Shown here: positions 8,953 to 17,011 of the stretch, piece after piece | Numbering within the stretch: position 1 is the stretch's first letter | Layout: each line of letters starts with the position of its first letter | Notes under the pieces: generated by a model | Told to the model about the DNA's origin: nothing | Database searches by the model: none | Seen by the model: only the letters and a program-made list of their open reading frames with translations | Program-made: the position numbers and the translations under genes | Assembly: GCA_903858185.1 (NCBI GenBank) | Contig: CAIOHT010000009.1 | Coordinates: 1 to 41,067 of the forward strand | DNA: 41,067 bases | Source: an uncultured Caulobacterales bacterium | GTDB taxonomy: Bacteria; Pseudomonadota; Alphaproteobacteria; Caulobacterales; Caulobacteraceae | Direction: 5' to 3'

Positions 8953-9744
8953 CTACCGCCCCTTCCACTGGGCCTTCCGCTTCTCCCCCCAGGCCGCGAC
9001 GCCTTCGCGGCGGTCTTCCGTGGGGGTGAGCTCGTTGTAGGCGGCCAGTTCGACGGCGATGGCCTCGGCGCCGGAGAGGACCACCGTCTCGCGCGCCACA
9101 CGGCGGATGTTTCTCACCGACAGCGGGGCGTTGGCGGCGATGCGTCCCGCGAGGTCGACGGCTTCGGGGATCAGGCCGGCGGGATTCCAGACGGCGTTGA
9201 TCACGCCCCACTGGAGACCCTGCGCCGCCGTGAAAGGATCGCCCGTCAGCAGGATCTCCCGCGCCCGCCGCTCGCCGGCAGCGCGGACCAGGTTCTGCAC
9301 CCCGCCCAGCCCCGGCATGATGCCCAGCTTGACCTCCGGCAGTGCGAAGCGGGCGCTGTCGGCGGCGTAGATCAGGTCGCAGTTCAGCGCGATCTCGAAC
9401 CCGCCGCCGTAGGCCGCGCCGTTCACCGCGCAGATCACCGGAACCGGCAGGGCGACCAGGGCGTCGCGCATGGTCTCGAACAGGACGTGCTGGGCCTTCC
9501 ACTGCGCGTCGGTCATGCCGTCGCGCTCCTTCAGGTCTGCGCCGGCGCAGAAGATCTTGTCGCCCGCGCCGGTCAGGACGATGGCGCGGGTGGCGCCGGG
9601 CCGGGCGAGGTCCGTCCAGAGGGTGAGCAGTTCCTCCGCCATCCGGGTTGAGAGCGAATTGCCGGCGGCCGGGCGGTTCAGGGTGACGACCAGCACGCCC
9701 TCGGCGGGGGTGTCGACGAGCAGGGTTTCGAAGGCTTCGTTCAT
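8953..9744 (-). CDS. Enoyl-CoA hydratase/isomerase family protein
   Basis: A 263-residue crotonase-fold enzyme acting on 2-enoyl-CoA thioesters or related substrates. The oxyanion-hole regions are visible: CAGADLKERDG near residue 62 and NGAAYGGGFEIALNCDL near 100, followed by LPEVKLGIMPGLGGVQNL. Both positions that carry catalytic Glu in true hydratases are Glu here (GGFEIA and PEVKLG). The frame extends 27 codons upstream of ATG at 9744, but that extension runs into the palindrome at 9773-9887 and is not family-like, so I use 9744. The C-terminus ends in WGEKRKAQWKGR, similar to many acyl-CoA hydratases of degradation pathways. It stands alone between palindromic repeats; substrate unknown. 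Confidence 0.87.
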   Translation of the reverse strand: MNEAFETLLVDTPAEGVLVVTLNRPAAGNSLSTRMAEELLTLWTDLARPGATRAIVLTGAGDKIFCAGADLKERDGMTDAQWKAQHVLFETMRDALVALPVPVICAVNGAAYGGGFEIALNCDLIYAADSARFALPEVKLGIMPGLGGVQNLVRAAGERRAREILLTGDPFTAAQGLQWGVINAVWNPAGLIPEAVDLAGRIAANAPLSVRNIRRVARETVVLSGAEAIAVELAAYNELTPTEDRREGVAAWGEKRKAQWKGR

Positions 9745-9772
9745 GGGGGGAAGGTAGCGACCCCTCCCAACA

Positions 9773-9887
9773 CTGTCATCCCGGCCGGAGCACAGCGCAG
9801 AGCCGGGACCCAGACTCGGCTTCACGCACGCAGGCAGGGATTTGATCTGGGTCCCGGATCGCCCCTTCGGGCCGTCCGGGATGACAG
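9773..9887. repeat. Palindromic repeat, TGTCATCCCGG family (D), copy 1
   Basis: Arms CTGTCATCCCGG and CCGGGATGACAG bracket internal pairs AGCCGGGACCCAG and CTGGGTCCCGGAT. The same pattern recurs at 30691-30788. Located upstream of the enoyl-CoA hydratase start. Confidence 0.8.
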
Positions 9888-9940
9888 TTGGTTGCGCGTC
9901 GCGATGACAAAGAGCCCTGAAGACCTTGATGGAATTGTCC

Positions 9941-10030
9941 GCTCCGGGCGTCGGCCTTCGTCAAGGACCGCTTCGCGGCCGCGGAGCGGCGGCCCGGAGG
10001 GCCGTCCTTGACCAAGGTCGTCGCCGGAGC
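9941..10030. repeat. Imperfect inverted repeat (E) after upp
   Basis: GCTCCGGGCGTCGGCCTTCG then TCAAGGAC pairs imperfectly with GTCCTTGAC, then CAAGGTCGTCGCCGGAGC; GC-rich inner palindromes (GCGGCCGC, GGCCCGGAGGGCC) lie between. Together with 9773-9887 it accounts for most of the 327-bp gap between the hydratase and upp. It could act as a terminator for the upp operon, but no clear T-run follows. Confidence 0.6.
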
Positions 10031-10071
10031 AAGCTGGCCGTCAAGACATCAGGGCGTGGTCTTCCTTGAGG

Positions 10072-10710
10072 CTATCTGGTCCCGTACAGCCGATCTCCCG
10101 CATCCCCCAGCCCCGGCAGGATAAACCCGCGCTCGTCCAGCCCGCGATCGATCCCCGCCGTCCAGATCGGCACGTCCGGATGCTCGCCGCGGAGGGCTTC
10201 GATGCCTTCGGGGCAGGTGAGAATGCAGACGAAGCGCAGGTCCTTCGCGCCCTCCTCCTTCAGCCGCTCGACCGCGGCGCAGGCGGTGACGCCGGTAGCC
10301 AGCAGGGGGTTGATGACGATGACCTGACGCTCGGACATCGTCTCGGGGACCTTGAGATAGTACTCGACTGCGGCCCTGGTGCCGGGGTCGCGGTAGAGGC
10401 CGATGTGGGCGACGCGGGCGGACGGGACGAGGGTCAGCATGCCCTCCAGCATCCCCTCCCCGGCCCGCAGGATCGGGGCGAAGACCAGCTTCTTGCCGGC
10501 GATTTCGGGGGCGGTCGTGGTCTCCAGCGGCGTCTCGACCGCGCGGTCCGTGAGGGCCAGGTCGCGGGTGACCTCGTAGCAGAGCAGGGTCGAGATCTCT
10601 CTCATCAGCTCACGGAAGGTCTTCGTCGAGGTTGTGCGGTCGCGCATCCGGCTCAGCTTGTGCTGCACCAGCGGGTGGTCGACGACAGTCACGCCTTGAT
10701 AGCTGCGCAT
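10072..10710 (-). CDS. upp: Uracil phosphoribosyltransferase (URC6-type)
   Basis: A 212-residue cytosolic enzyme converting uracil and PRPP to UMP. It matches Upp along its length, including the C-terminal uracil-binding stretch [17 protein letters not shown] and [15 protein letters not shown]. The PRPP loop is unusual: the typical DPMLATGGS reads NPLLATGVT at about residues 134-142, replacing the conserved Asp with Asn and GGS with GVT. Its ATG overlaps the stop of the DUF1688 gene by one base (TGATG), implying translational coupling. In yeast URC6 performs the first step of URC uracil breakdown, so here it probably serves uracil catabolism as well as salvage. The divergent loop may reflect that specialised role (inference). 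Confidence 0.92.
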   Translation of the reverse strand: MRSYQGVTVVDHPLVQHKLSRMRDRTTSTKTFRELMREISTLLCYEVTRDLALTDRAVETPLETTTAPEIAGKKLVFAPILRAGEGMLEGMLTLVPSARVAHIGLYRDPGTRAAVEYYLKVPETMSERQVIVINPLLATGVTACAAVERLKEEGAKDLRFVCILTCPEGIEALRGEHPDVPIWTAGIDRGLDERGFILPGLGDAGDRLYGTR

Positions 10711-11903
10711 CAGAAGACGGTCCCGTCGCTGGTGATGGTCAGGGGCGGTCCGCCGCCCTCGCGCCGTTCGCGGGCCAGCACGCGGCCGGCGGCCCAGGTG
10801 CCGCCTTCGAGCACGCGGGCCAGCGGGAAGTCGGCCTCGGCCACGCCCAGCCGCTCGCGGACCAGCGGCGCGATGCGGTCGAGCAGCGCCACCGTCATCG
10901 AGCGCCAGCCGACCACCAGCGGGTCGCCGACGGCGTGGGTGCGGCCCATATCGGCCGGGTCCTTGAGGACCATCACGCCGTCGTCGATGAACAGGCCGCC
11001 GTTGCGGTACTCCGCCAGGCCCGTCAGGCCGTCGAGGCTGTGGACGGTGATCCCGGCCTCCTCAAGGGGCTCGATCAGGCTGTAGGCCAGCCACTGCGAG
11101 AGCTTGTGGATCGGGACCAGGCCGTCGGTGGCGTCGTCGCGCTTGATCGCCGGGTGGCGCCAGGTGTCGCCGAGCGGCACGCCGCCGAGCGTCAGGCGGT
11201 TCTCCCAGATCGGGCCGAGCCTTTCGAGCAGAACCTCGAGGATGACCGGCGCCGGCAGCCGGCCGTTTTCGGCGCGGGCGGCCATGACGTCGAACAGGTC
11301 GCCGGGCCGGCCGACCGCAGCGCCCAGACGCCGGAGCAGCGCCGCGCGGCCCTCAAGGCCGACCAGCGGGTTGGCGTCGGTGACCTGGAAGGCGTCGGCG
11401 AGCGTCGCAGCGGTCAGTTCGGTCAGGCCATCCGCACACGGACGATGCCCGTCGCTGGAGAGGGCGCCCGACTGGAACAGCCGCAGGCTGGCGACGCCCA
11501 GTCCCTCGGAGCGGCTGGTCTCGGTGCAGGTCGGCGCGTCGAGGAACCGCCAGGACGGCCCGGCGCCGGCATCCAGCAGGACGGAGGTGATCGCCAGGTC
11601 GAAGGCGGCGCGGGCCTTCGCGTTCGCGTCCGGCCAGTCCGTTGTCGCGGCCATCTCGGCCCACAGGTCGCGCCCCCCGACGACGAAGTGCCGCCAGCGG
11701 GCGTGGAACGGCACCTGCAGTGTCGGGTACAGGTTACGGATCACATCCGCGACGATGTCGGCGGTGGCCGGCAGCCGTGCCAGATCCACGCGCCAGTCGC
11801 TCAGGCCGCCGGCCTCGGCGATGGCCAGCATCTCATGCGCCCGCTCGCGCACGGCGGCGGCGGCGAGGAGGGTGCGGGCGGCGGCGGTGTCAGTCATCGG
11901 CAT
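10710..11903 (-). CDS. DUF1688 protein, URC4/urg3 homologue (uracil catabolism)
   Basis: A 397-residue cytosolic protein of the DUF1688 family, the family of yeast URC4 and Aspergillus urg3, genetically required for the URC pathway that opens the uracil ring after UMP formation. Biochemistry of the family is not settled. Recognisable stretches are [16 protein letters not shown] near the N-terminus, [32 protein letters not shown], and [21 protein letters not shown] followed by [16 protein letters not shown] at 11903 or 11897 are both possible; upstream frame extension enters a repeat element and is discounted. It sits between the GTP-cyclohydrolase-II-like gene, 89 bp upstream across a paired-palindrome element, and upp, to which it is coupled by overlap. 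Family confident, reaction uncertain. Confidence 0.87.
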   Translation of the reverse strand: MPMTDTAAARTLLAAAAVRERAHEMLAIAEAGGLSDWRVDLARLPATADIVADVIRNLYPTLQVPFHARWRHFVVGGRDLWAEMAATTDWPDANAKARAAFDLAITSVLLDAGAGPSWRFLDAPTCTETSRSEGLGVASLRLFQSGALSSDGHRPCADGLTELTAATLADAFQVTDANPLVGLEGRAALLRRLGAAVGRPGDLFDVMAARAENGRLPAPVILEVLLERLGPIWENRLTLGGVPLGDTWRHPAIKRDDATDGLVPIHKLSQWLAYSLIEPLEEAGITVHSLDGLTGLAEYRNGGLFIDDGVMVLKDPADMGRTHAVGDPLVVGWRSMTVALLDRIAPLVRERLGVAEADFPLARVLEGGTWAAGRVLARERREGGGPPLTITSDGTVF

Positions 11904-11907
11904 ACCC

Positions 11908-11985
11908 GGGGACATGTACCGCAGGTACGTGTCCCCTGATCGAGCAGAACCGTTTGGGGGACACGTACCTGCGGTACATGTCCCC
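11908..11985. repeat. Paired-palindrome element A, copy 2
   Basis: Hairpins GGGGACATGTACC/GGTACGTGTCCCC and GGGACACGTACC/GGTACATGTCCCC flank a short spacer with ATCGAG. It lies inside the uracil-catabolism operon, 7 bp after the stop of the GTP-cyclohydrolase-II-like gene and 4 bp before the start of the DUF1688 gene, so it could affect transcript processing or relative expression of the two. Confidence 0.85.
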
Positions 11986-11992
11986 GGCGGCG

Positions 11993-13249
11993 TCAGAACT
12001 CCCCAAGGTCCCGCCCCACGGTCTTCTTCAGGTCTTCCGCCGAGGGCGCGCCTTCGGGGGTGAAGTAGCCGGCGGCCTTCTTGGCCTCCATCTCCACGCT
12101 GGCGTCGTCCGGGATCAGATAGTCGGGGATCGGCACGCGTTCGCCGATGGTCAGGCCGCCCTCGACCAGGGCGTCGTGCTTCATGTTCGACATCGAGACG
12201 AACCGGTCGATGTGCCTGATCCCCAGCCAGTGGAGCACGTCCGGCATCAGCTGCTGGAAGCGGGCGTCCTGGACCCCGGCGACGCATTCGGTGCGCTCGA
12301 AATAGGTCGCCGCCTGGTCGCCGCCGGGCTGGCGCTTGCGGGCGTTGTAGACGAGGAACTTGGTCACCTCGCCGAGCGCCCGGCCTTCCTTGCGATTGTA
12401 GACGATCAGGCCTGCGCCGCCGTTCTGGGCCTCGCGCACGGCCTCCTCGATCCCGTGGATCAGGTAGGGGCGGCAGGTGCAGATGTCGGAGCCGAACACG
12501 TCGCTTCCGTTGCACTCGTCATGGACGCGGCAGGTCAGGCGGCGGGCCGGGTCGGCGATCGCGGCCGGGTCGCCGAAGATGTAGAGGGTGATGCCGCCGA
12601 TCGGGGGCAGGAACACCTTGATGTCCGGCCGCGTGACCAATTCCGGGTACATGCCGCCGGTCTGTTCGAACAGGGTGCGGCGCAGGGTGGTCTCGTCGAC
12701 CTCGAACCGCTCGGCGATGCCGGGCAGGTACCAGACCGGGTCCAGCGCGGCCTTGGTCACCGCCACATCGCGGGTCTCGTGGACCACCGTGCCGTCGACC
12801 GTCAGGCGGCCGGCGTCGATGGCGTCGCTGATCTCGGGCAGGGTCAGGCGGGCCTTGGTGATGGCGATGGTCGGCCGGATGTCGACGCCCTCGGCCACCT
12901 CGGCGGCGAAGTCCTGCTGGATACGGTGGCCCCAGGGATCGAGCGAGACGATCCTGTGCGGGTCCATCCACTGGCCGAACGGGCCGATCTCGACGACCGG
13001 CGAGGTGTCGGTCAGGTCGGGACGGACCAGCGGGTTCAGGGCGCCCGAGGCGATCGCCAGGCTGCGGTAGATCGAATAGGCGCCGCCGTGGGCGCCGATG
13101 GCGTTGCGGTCGCTGCCGGCGTTGACGGTGGCGACCACCGGACCCCGCTCGCGGGCGGTCGCCGCGCCCCAGGTCAGCGGAAAACGGGTAGGCGCGCCTG
13201 ATCCCGGATGGGAGGTCAGACGGATGTGGCCCTGGCGATTCACAGACAT
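11993..13249 (-). CDS. GTP cyclohydrolase II-like protein, URC1 homologue
   Basis: A 418-residue protein with a unique N-terminal part (about 1-200) and a C-terminal GTP-cyclohydrolase-II domain. The zinc ligands are intact as C-x10-C-x-C (Cys246, Cys257, Cys259 in HDECNGSDVFGSDICTC), followed by YNRKEGRALGE (284-293) and QDARF (Asp328, Arg330), which match the active-site regions of RibA. RibA itself is about 200 residues and lacks the long N-terminal domain, and there is no riboflavin gene nearby. With DUF1688 and upp downstream this is the URC1 arrangement, where the enzyme is thought to act on a uracil nucleotide rather than GTP. Substrate assignment rests on context. A strong hairpin with a T-run lies 34 bp upstream of the ATG. 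Confidence 0.87.
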   Translation of the reverse strand: MSVNRQGHIRLTSHPGSGAPTRFPLTWGAATARERGPVVATVNAGSDRNAIGAHGGAYSIYRSLAIASGALNPLVRPDLTDTSPVVEIGPFGQWMDPHRIVSLDPWGHRIQQDFAAEVAEGVDIRPTIAITKARLTLPEISDAIDAGRLTVDGTVVHETRDVAVTKAALDPVWYLPGIAERFEVDETTLRRTLFEQTGGMYPELVTRPDIKVFLPPIGGITLYIFGDPAAIADPARRLTCRVHDECNGSDVFGSDICTCRPYLIHGIEEAVREAQNGGAGLIVYNRKEGRALGEVTKFLVYNARKRQPGGDQAATYFERTECVAGVQDARFQQLMPDVLHWLGIRHIDRFVSMSNMKHDALVEGGLTIGERVPIPDYLIPDDASVEMEAKKAAGYFTPEGAPSAEDLKKTVGRDLGEF

Positions 13250-13282
13250 TCAGTTCGCGCGCGCTCGGCGCCTCCAGACTCG

Positions 13283-13320
13283 AAAAGGCCCCTCCCGGTT
13301 TTCGCCGGCGAGGAGCCTTT
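13283..13320 (-). terminator. Terminator-like hairpin in the leader of the uracil-catabolism operon
   Basis: Read on the minus strand, AAAGGCTCCTC, inner stem CCGG-CGAAAA-CCGG, then GAGGGGCCTTTT form an 11-bp stem with one wobble, an inner 4-bp stem and a TTTT tail. Only 33 bases separate it from the ATG of the URC1-like gene. It could be an attenuator of the operon, a 5' stabilising hairpin, or a terminator for an upstream minus-strand RNA. Confidence 0.6.
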
Positions 13321-13326
13321 GAGCGA

Positions 13327-13357
13327 GGATAGTGCTCCCGTGATTCGGGCTTGGCAA
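13327..13357 (-). promoter_or_regulatory. Possible promoter of the uracil-catabolism operon
   Basis: Minus strand TTGCCA (13357-13352), 17 bp, then CACTATCC (13334-13327), loosely similar to a Caulobacter-type housekeeping promoter. Initiation here would begin at the foot of the terminator-like hairpin. Weak evidence. Confidence 0.3.
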
Positions 13358-13395
13358 GCGGGGGGCAGGGGGACAGGTTCCGTACTCAATTCCGT

Positions 13396-13494
13396 TTCCC
13401 CGGCGAAGGCCGGGGTCCAGATTCAACGACGGTGTTGACTCATACTGCCCAAATCCTGCGCTCAATGATCTGGGCCCCGGCCTTCGCCGGGGAA
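13396..13494. repeat. Palindromic repeat, CCCCGGCGAAGGCCGGGG family (F)
   Basis: The arms are CCCCGGCGAAGGCCGGGG then TCCAG on the left and CTGGG then CCCCGGCCTTCGCCGGGG on the right, forming a long inverted repeat in the 354-bp divergent region between the URC1-like gene and adenine deaminase. The rest of this gap holds the hairpin and promoter listed separately; I see no further gene there. Confidence 0.8.
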
Positions 13495-13603
13495 GCGGGT
13501 CAGGGGCGATGCGCGTATCTGGTTTACCCACCGCTTTTGGTATCGGGTCCGATCCTGACCAGCGCGCCTTGACGTCGCGCCGCCTCGCCCGTGAGATGGC
13601 GTC

Positions 13604-14614
13604 ATGACCGATACGCTCGACGACTTCATCCGCGGCCTGCCCAAGGCCGAGCTTCACCTGCACATCGAGGGCAGCCTCGAACCCGAGCAGATGTTCGAGT
13701 TCGGCCGGCGCAACGGCATCGACATGCCGTTCAACTCGGTCGAGGAGGTGCGCGCCGCCTACGCCTTCTCGAACCTGCAGGACTTCCTCGACATCTACTA
13801 CCAGGGCGCGGGGGTGCTGCAGAACGAGCAGGACTTCCACGACATGGCCATGGCCTATTTCCGCCGGCTGCATACCGACGGCGGGGTCCATGCGGAGATC
13901 TTCTTCGACCCGCAGACGCATACCGATCGCGGCCTGCCCTTCTCCATCGCCATCGACGGCCTGCTGGCCGGGATGAAGACGGCGGAGACCGAGCTGGGCA
14001 TCTCGTCCGGGCTGATCATGTGCTTCCTGCGCCACCTGGACGAGGACTCGGCGATGGCCACGCTGAAGTCTGCCGAGCCTTGGCTGGACCGGTTGGTCGG
14101 GGTCGGACTGGATTCGTCCGAGGTCGGCCATCCGCCGTCGAAGTTCCAGAAGGTGTTCAGGGCGGCGAAGGAGCGCGGGCTGACGCTGAGCGCCCACGCC
14201 GGCGAGGAAGGCCCGCCGGAGTATGTGTGGGAGGCGCTGGACCTGCTCAAGGTCGACCGCATCGACCACGGCAACCGCGCGCTGGAGGACCCTGCGCTGG
14301 TCCAGCGGCTGGTCGCGTCGGAGATCACCCTGACCGTCTGCCCGCTGTCGAACCTGAAGCTCTGTGTGGTGAACGACCTCAAGGACCATCCGATGAAGCG
14401 GATGCTGGATCTGGGCCTGAAGGCGACCTGCAACTCCGACGACCCGGCCTATTTCGGCGGCTACATCGGCGAGAACTTCATCCAGACCGCCCGGGCGCTG
14501 GACCTGTCGCGAGAGGAGATCGTGACCCTGGCGAAGAACAGCTTCACCGGCTCGTTCCTCGATGAGGAGCGGGTGGCGCGGCATCTGGCGGCGATTGACG
14601 CCTATGCCGGCTAG
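13604..14614 (+). CDS. Adenine deaminase (adenosine deaminase superfamily)
   Basis: A 336-residue zinc amidohydrolase. Metal ligands and catalytic residues are visible: His18 and His20 in AELHLHIEGSLEPE, the HAGEE motif near residue 203, RIDHGNRA, and SDDPAYFGGY. Two stretches mark the adenine-specific rather than the adenosine-specific subgroup: FFDPQTHT and GLDSSEVGHPPSKF, and ICPLSNLKLCVV-like sequence (here VCPLSNLKLCVV) agrees. The reaction would be adenine to hypoxanthine plus ammonia in purine salvage or nitrogen recovery. ATG at 13604 gives normal length. It is divergent from the uracil-catabolism operon, so purine and pyrimidine base breakdown sit side by side. Its TAG stop shares its final G with the following repeat element. 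Confidence 0.88.
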   Translation: MTDTLDDFIRGLPKAELHLHIEGSLEPEQMFEFGRRNGIDMPFNSVEEVRAAYAFSNLQDFLDIYYQGAGVLQNEQDFHDMAMAYFRRLHTDGGVHAEIFFDPQTHTDRGLPFSIAIDGLLAGMKTAETELGISSGLIMCFLRHLDEDSAMATLKSAEPWLDRLVGVGLDSSEVGHPPSKFQKVFRAAKERGLTLSAHAGEEGPPEYVWEALDLLKVDRIDHGNRALEDPALVQRLVASEITLTVCPLSNLKLCVVNDLKDHPMKRMLDLGLKATCNSDDPAYFGGYIGENFIQTARALDLSREEIVTLAKNSFTGSFLDEERVARHLAAIDAYAG

Positions 14615-14699
14615 GGGACATGGACCGCAGGTACATGTCCCCCAATCGGGCCGCTTGTGAATCCAGATCAGGGGACACGTACCTTCGGTACATGTCCCC
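14614..14699. repeat. Paired-palindrome element A, copy 3
   Basis: Hairpins GGGGACATGGACC/GGTACATGTCCCC and GGGGACACGTACC/GGTACATGTCCCC with spacer CAATCGGGCCGC...CCAGATCA. The first base is the last base of the adenine deaminase stop codon, and the last base is 4 bp from the stop codon of the convergent acyl-CoA dehydrogenase gene, so it exactly fills the space between two 3' ends. Confidence 0.85.
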
Positions 14700-14703
14700 G
14701 TGA

Positions 14704-15855
14704 TCAGAGCTGCTCGACCCGGGTCGGCAGGCCGAGCAGGACGCGGCCTGTCAGTTCGTAGATCGAAGGCGCGACCATCGCGTGGTGGGTGATGACATTG
14801 GCGTCGCGGAAGCGGCGCTGCAGGTCATTCTCCAGGTAGACCGCCGAGCCGCCCATCATGTCGTAGGCGACCTTGCTGACATCGGCGCTGACCTCCGCCG
14901 CGTAGGCGCAGGCGAGCCGCAGACGGTTGCGGGGTTCGAGCCCCGCCTCGCCGGACTGCACGGCCGTCCAGAGCACGCCGATGGTCTCGAAATAGTGGGC
15001 GCGGGCGGCGGACAGTTTCGCCACGGCGCGGGCGAAATCGGCCTGGACCACATTGCGCTCGGCCATGGTGCGCTGGGAGCCGGCCGCCTTCTTGGTCTGG
15101 ACCGCGCCGCCGGCCGCAAACAGGGCGCCCCGGGCGTTGCCGAGCGCGACGCCGGCCACGCCCATGGCCAGCAGGCAGAAGATCGGGAACCGGGCCAGCG
15201 GCGTGTTGACGGTCACCGGGTCGGCGTGCAGCGCCACGCTGCGCGCCTTCGGCACCCGCACATCCTTGACCTGGAAGTCGAGGCTGCCCGTGCCGCAGAG
15301 GCCCGCCGTGCGCCAGGTGTCGATTAGTTCAACCTCGGCGGCCGGGAAAAGCATCATCCGGTGCAGGGGCTGGCCGTGCTCGTCGAGTAGCGGGCCGTCG
15401 GGACCCATGAGCACGGCGCCGCCGGCGATCCAAGAGGCGTTCTGGGAGCCGCTGCCCCACTGCCAGCGACCGGAGACCACCCAGTGGTCGCCGTCGTCCA
15501 CGGCCTTGCCCATCGGGGCGAAGACGCCGGCGGTGATCACCTCCGGCGACGCAAACACCTCCCGCGCCAGGCCCGCCGGGAGTCGGTTGGCCATGGCCGC
15601 CGTGGTCGCGCCGATCATCACGCACCAGGCGGCCGAGGCGTCGGCCTGTGCCAGCGTTTCCAGCGCCAGCGCGATCTGCGCTGGCGTGGTGTCATGGCCG
15701 CCGAGGTTGGCCGGCAGCACCATGCGGAACAGGCCCGCCTGGGCCATTTTCTTCGCCAGGTCGGCGGGCAGCCGGCGCACGCTCTCGATCTCCGGCGCGC
15801 GGCGGTGGATTTCCTCGGCGAACGAACTGGCGACCGCGACGGCGTTGAAGGTCAT
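14704..15855 (-). CDS. Acyl-CoA dehydrogenase-family flavoprotein (HsaA/monooxygenase-like)
   Basis: A 383-residue flavoprotein of the acyl-CoA dehydrogenase fold. It departs from true dehydrogenases: the mid-region reads VVSGRWQWGSGSQNASWIAGG, like flavin-dependent monooxygenases of the HsaA/HpaB group, and the C-terminal part (LACAYAAEVSADVSKVAYDMMGGSAVYLENDLQRRFRDANVITHHAMVA... region) has RDANVITHH instead of the usual FEG/YGG substrate loop. It may be an oxygenase using reduced flavin, or a desulfurisation- or ring-hydroxylating enzyme; no flavin reductase is adjacent. Its ATG overlaps the stop of the upstream acyl-CoA dehydrogenase by 4 bp (ATGA), so the two are translationally coupled and may form one functional unit. 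Substrate unknown. Confidence 0.8.
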   Translation of the reverse strand: MTFNAVAVASSFAEEIHRRAPEIESVRRLPADLAKKMAQAGLFRMVLPANLGGHDTTPAQIALALETLAQADASAAWCVMIGATTAAMANRLPAGLAREVFASPEVITAGVFAPMGKAVDDGDHWVVSGRWQWGSGSQNASWIAGGAVLMGPDGPLLDEHGQPLHRMMLFPAAEVELIDTWRTAGLCGTGSLDFQVKDVRVPKARSVALHADPVTVNTPLARFPIFCLLAMGVAGVALGNARGALFAAGGAVQTKKAAGSQRTMAERNVVQADFARAVAKLSAARAHYFETIGVLWTAVQSGEAGLEPRNRLRLACAYAAEVSADVSKVAYDMMGGSAVYLENDLQRRFRDANVITHHAMVAPSIYELTGRVLLGLPTRVEQL

Positions 15856-17009
15856 CCGGGCAGTCTCCACAGGGCCGCGAGGTTGTTTCGCTGCATGTTC
15901 GAGGAGCCGCCGACGATCGGCATGCCCAGCAGGTCGCGCACATTGCGCTCGATATCGTAGTCGCCGGACATGGCGTAGGCACCCATCACCCGCTGACAGG
16001 TCAGGGCGATCTCGACGCCGTTCTCGGCGATGAACAGCTTGGCCATGCTGGTTTCGGCGGCGCAGGGCTCGCCGGCGTCTGCGAGGCGCGCGGCGTTCCA
16101 CAGCATCAGGCGGCAGGCCTCCAGCCTGGTCTTCGCATCGACCAGCGCATGGCGCACGGCCTGGTGGCCGCTGATCGGCTTGCCGAACTGGACCCGCTCG
16201 CCGGCGTAGGCCCAGGCCTCCTCCAGCGCCGCCTGGGCGATGCCGAAGGCGCAGGCGCTGATCTCCAGCTTCTCGATGTCGAGGGCCCGGCCTGCGAGCA
16301 TCTTCCAGCCCTGGTTCCACTTCTCCGGCCCGCCGACGATGGCGCTGGCCGGCAGCCGCACTTCGTCGAAGTGAACGTCGGACGAAAGGGTGTAGCGCAG
16401 GTTCACATGGTCGATCGGCGTGATGGTCACGCCCGGCGCATCTGTCGGGATCAGCACGAAGCTCAGGCCGCTGCGGGCAGGTGACTCGGGGTCGCTGCGG
16501 ACCAGGCAGTAGATGTAGTCGCTGAAGTCCGCGCCGGTGCACCAGCGCTTGGCCCCGTTGATGACGATCTCGTCGCCCTCGCGGCGGGCTCGGGTCGTCA
16601 CCTGGGACAGGTCGCCGCCGACGTCGGGCTCGGAGAGGCCGTAGGCGAAGAACAGCTCGCCCCGGGCCAGCTTCGGCAGAAGCTCCGCCTTCTGTTCGGG
16701 GGACCCGTTCTCGAGGATGTTCATGCCGCCATAGAAGGCGCACTGGATGAACGGCCCGGCGAGGAACGACCCCGCCCGGCACAGCTCCTCGATGGCCGCG
16801 ACGGCGCCCAGGATGTCCGGGCCCGTGCCGCCGTACTCCTCCGGCACGGTCAGGCCGCAGAGGCCCAGATCCGCCAGCTCGCGGAACAGGTCGCGCGGGA
16901 AGGTATGGGTCCGGTCCCACTCGCGGCGTTTCTCGCGGGGGGCCTTCTCGGCGATGAACCGCTGGAGGATGGAGCGGAGGGCGGTGACGTGTTCGGGTTC
17001 GGTGATCAC
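15852..17009 (-). CDS. Acyl-CoA dehydrogenase
   Basis: A 385-residue FAD enzyme introducing an alpha-beta double bond in an acyl-CoA. N-terminal helices, the beta domain (FAYGLSEPDVGGDLSQVTT, RWCTGADFSDYIY) and the C-terminal helical domain (VQFGKPISGHQAVRHAL) are present. The usual catalytic Glu near the C-terminus is Gly367 (IVGGSSNMQR where many enzymes have IYEGTSQIQR). Glu246 in LDIEKLE aligns with the alternative base of isovaleryl-CoA dehydrogenase (LDLERL), so the enzyme is probably active, perhaps on branched or cyclic substrates. GTG starts the gene, and its Shine-Dalgarno GGAG lies inside the adjacent repeat. The stop overlaps the next gene (ATGA). Member of the operon 19004 to 14704. 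Confidence 0.88.
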   Translation of the reverse strand: MITEPEHVTALRSILQRFIAEKAPREKRREWDRTHTFPRDLFRELADLGLCGLTVPEEYGGTGPDILGAVAAIEELCRAGSFLAGPFIQCAFYGGMNILENGSPEQKAELLPKLARGELFFAYGLSEPDVGGDLSQVTTRARREGDEIVINGAKRWCTGADFSDYIYCLVRSDPESPARSGLSFVLIPTDAPGVTITPIDHVNLRYTLSSDVHFDEVRLPASAIVGGPEKWNQGWKMLAGRALDIEKLEISACAFGIAQAALEEAWAYAGERVQFGKPISGHQAVRHALVDAKTRLEACRLMLWNAARLADAGEPCAAETSMAKLFIAENGVEIALTCQRVMGAYAMSGDYDIERNVRDLLGMPIVGGSSNMQRNNLAALWRLPG

Positions 17010-17011
17010 GT

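Noticed and set aside
13321-13360. Possible tRNA or small RNA in the divergent region before the uracil operon
   Set aside because: No cloverleaf with a TTCGA-type T-loop and no acceptor pairing; the sequence is better explained by promoter and hairpin.
13250-14584. Long minus-strand open frame opposite the adenine deaminase
   Set aside because: It is antisense to a well-supported gene in high-GC sequence and has no recognisable family; an artefact of codon bias.
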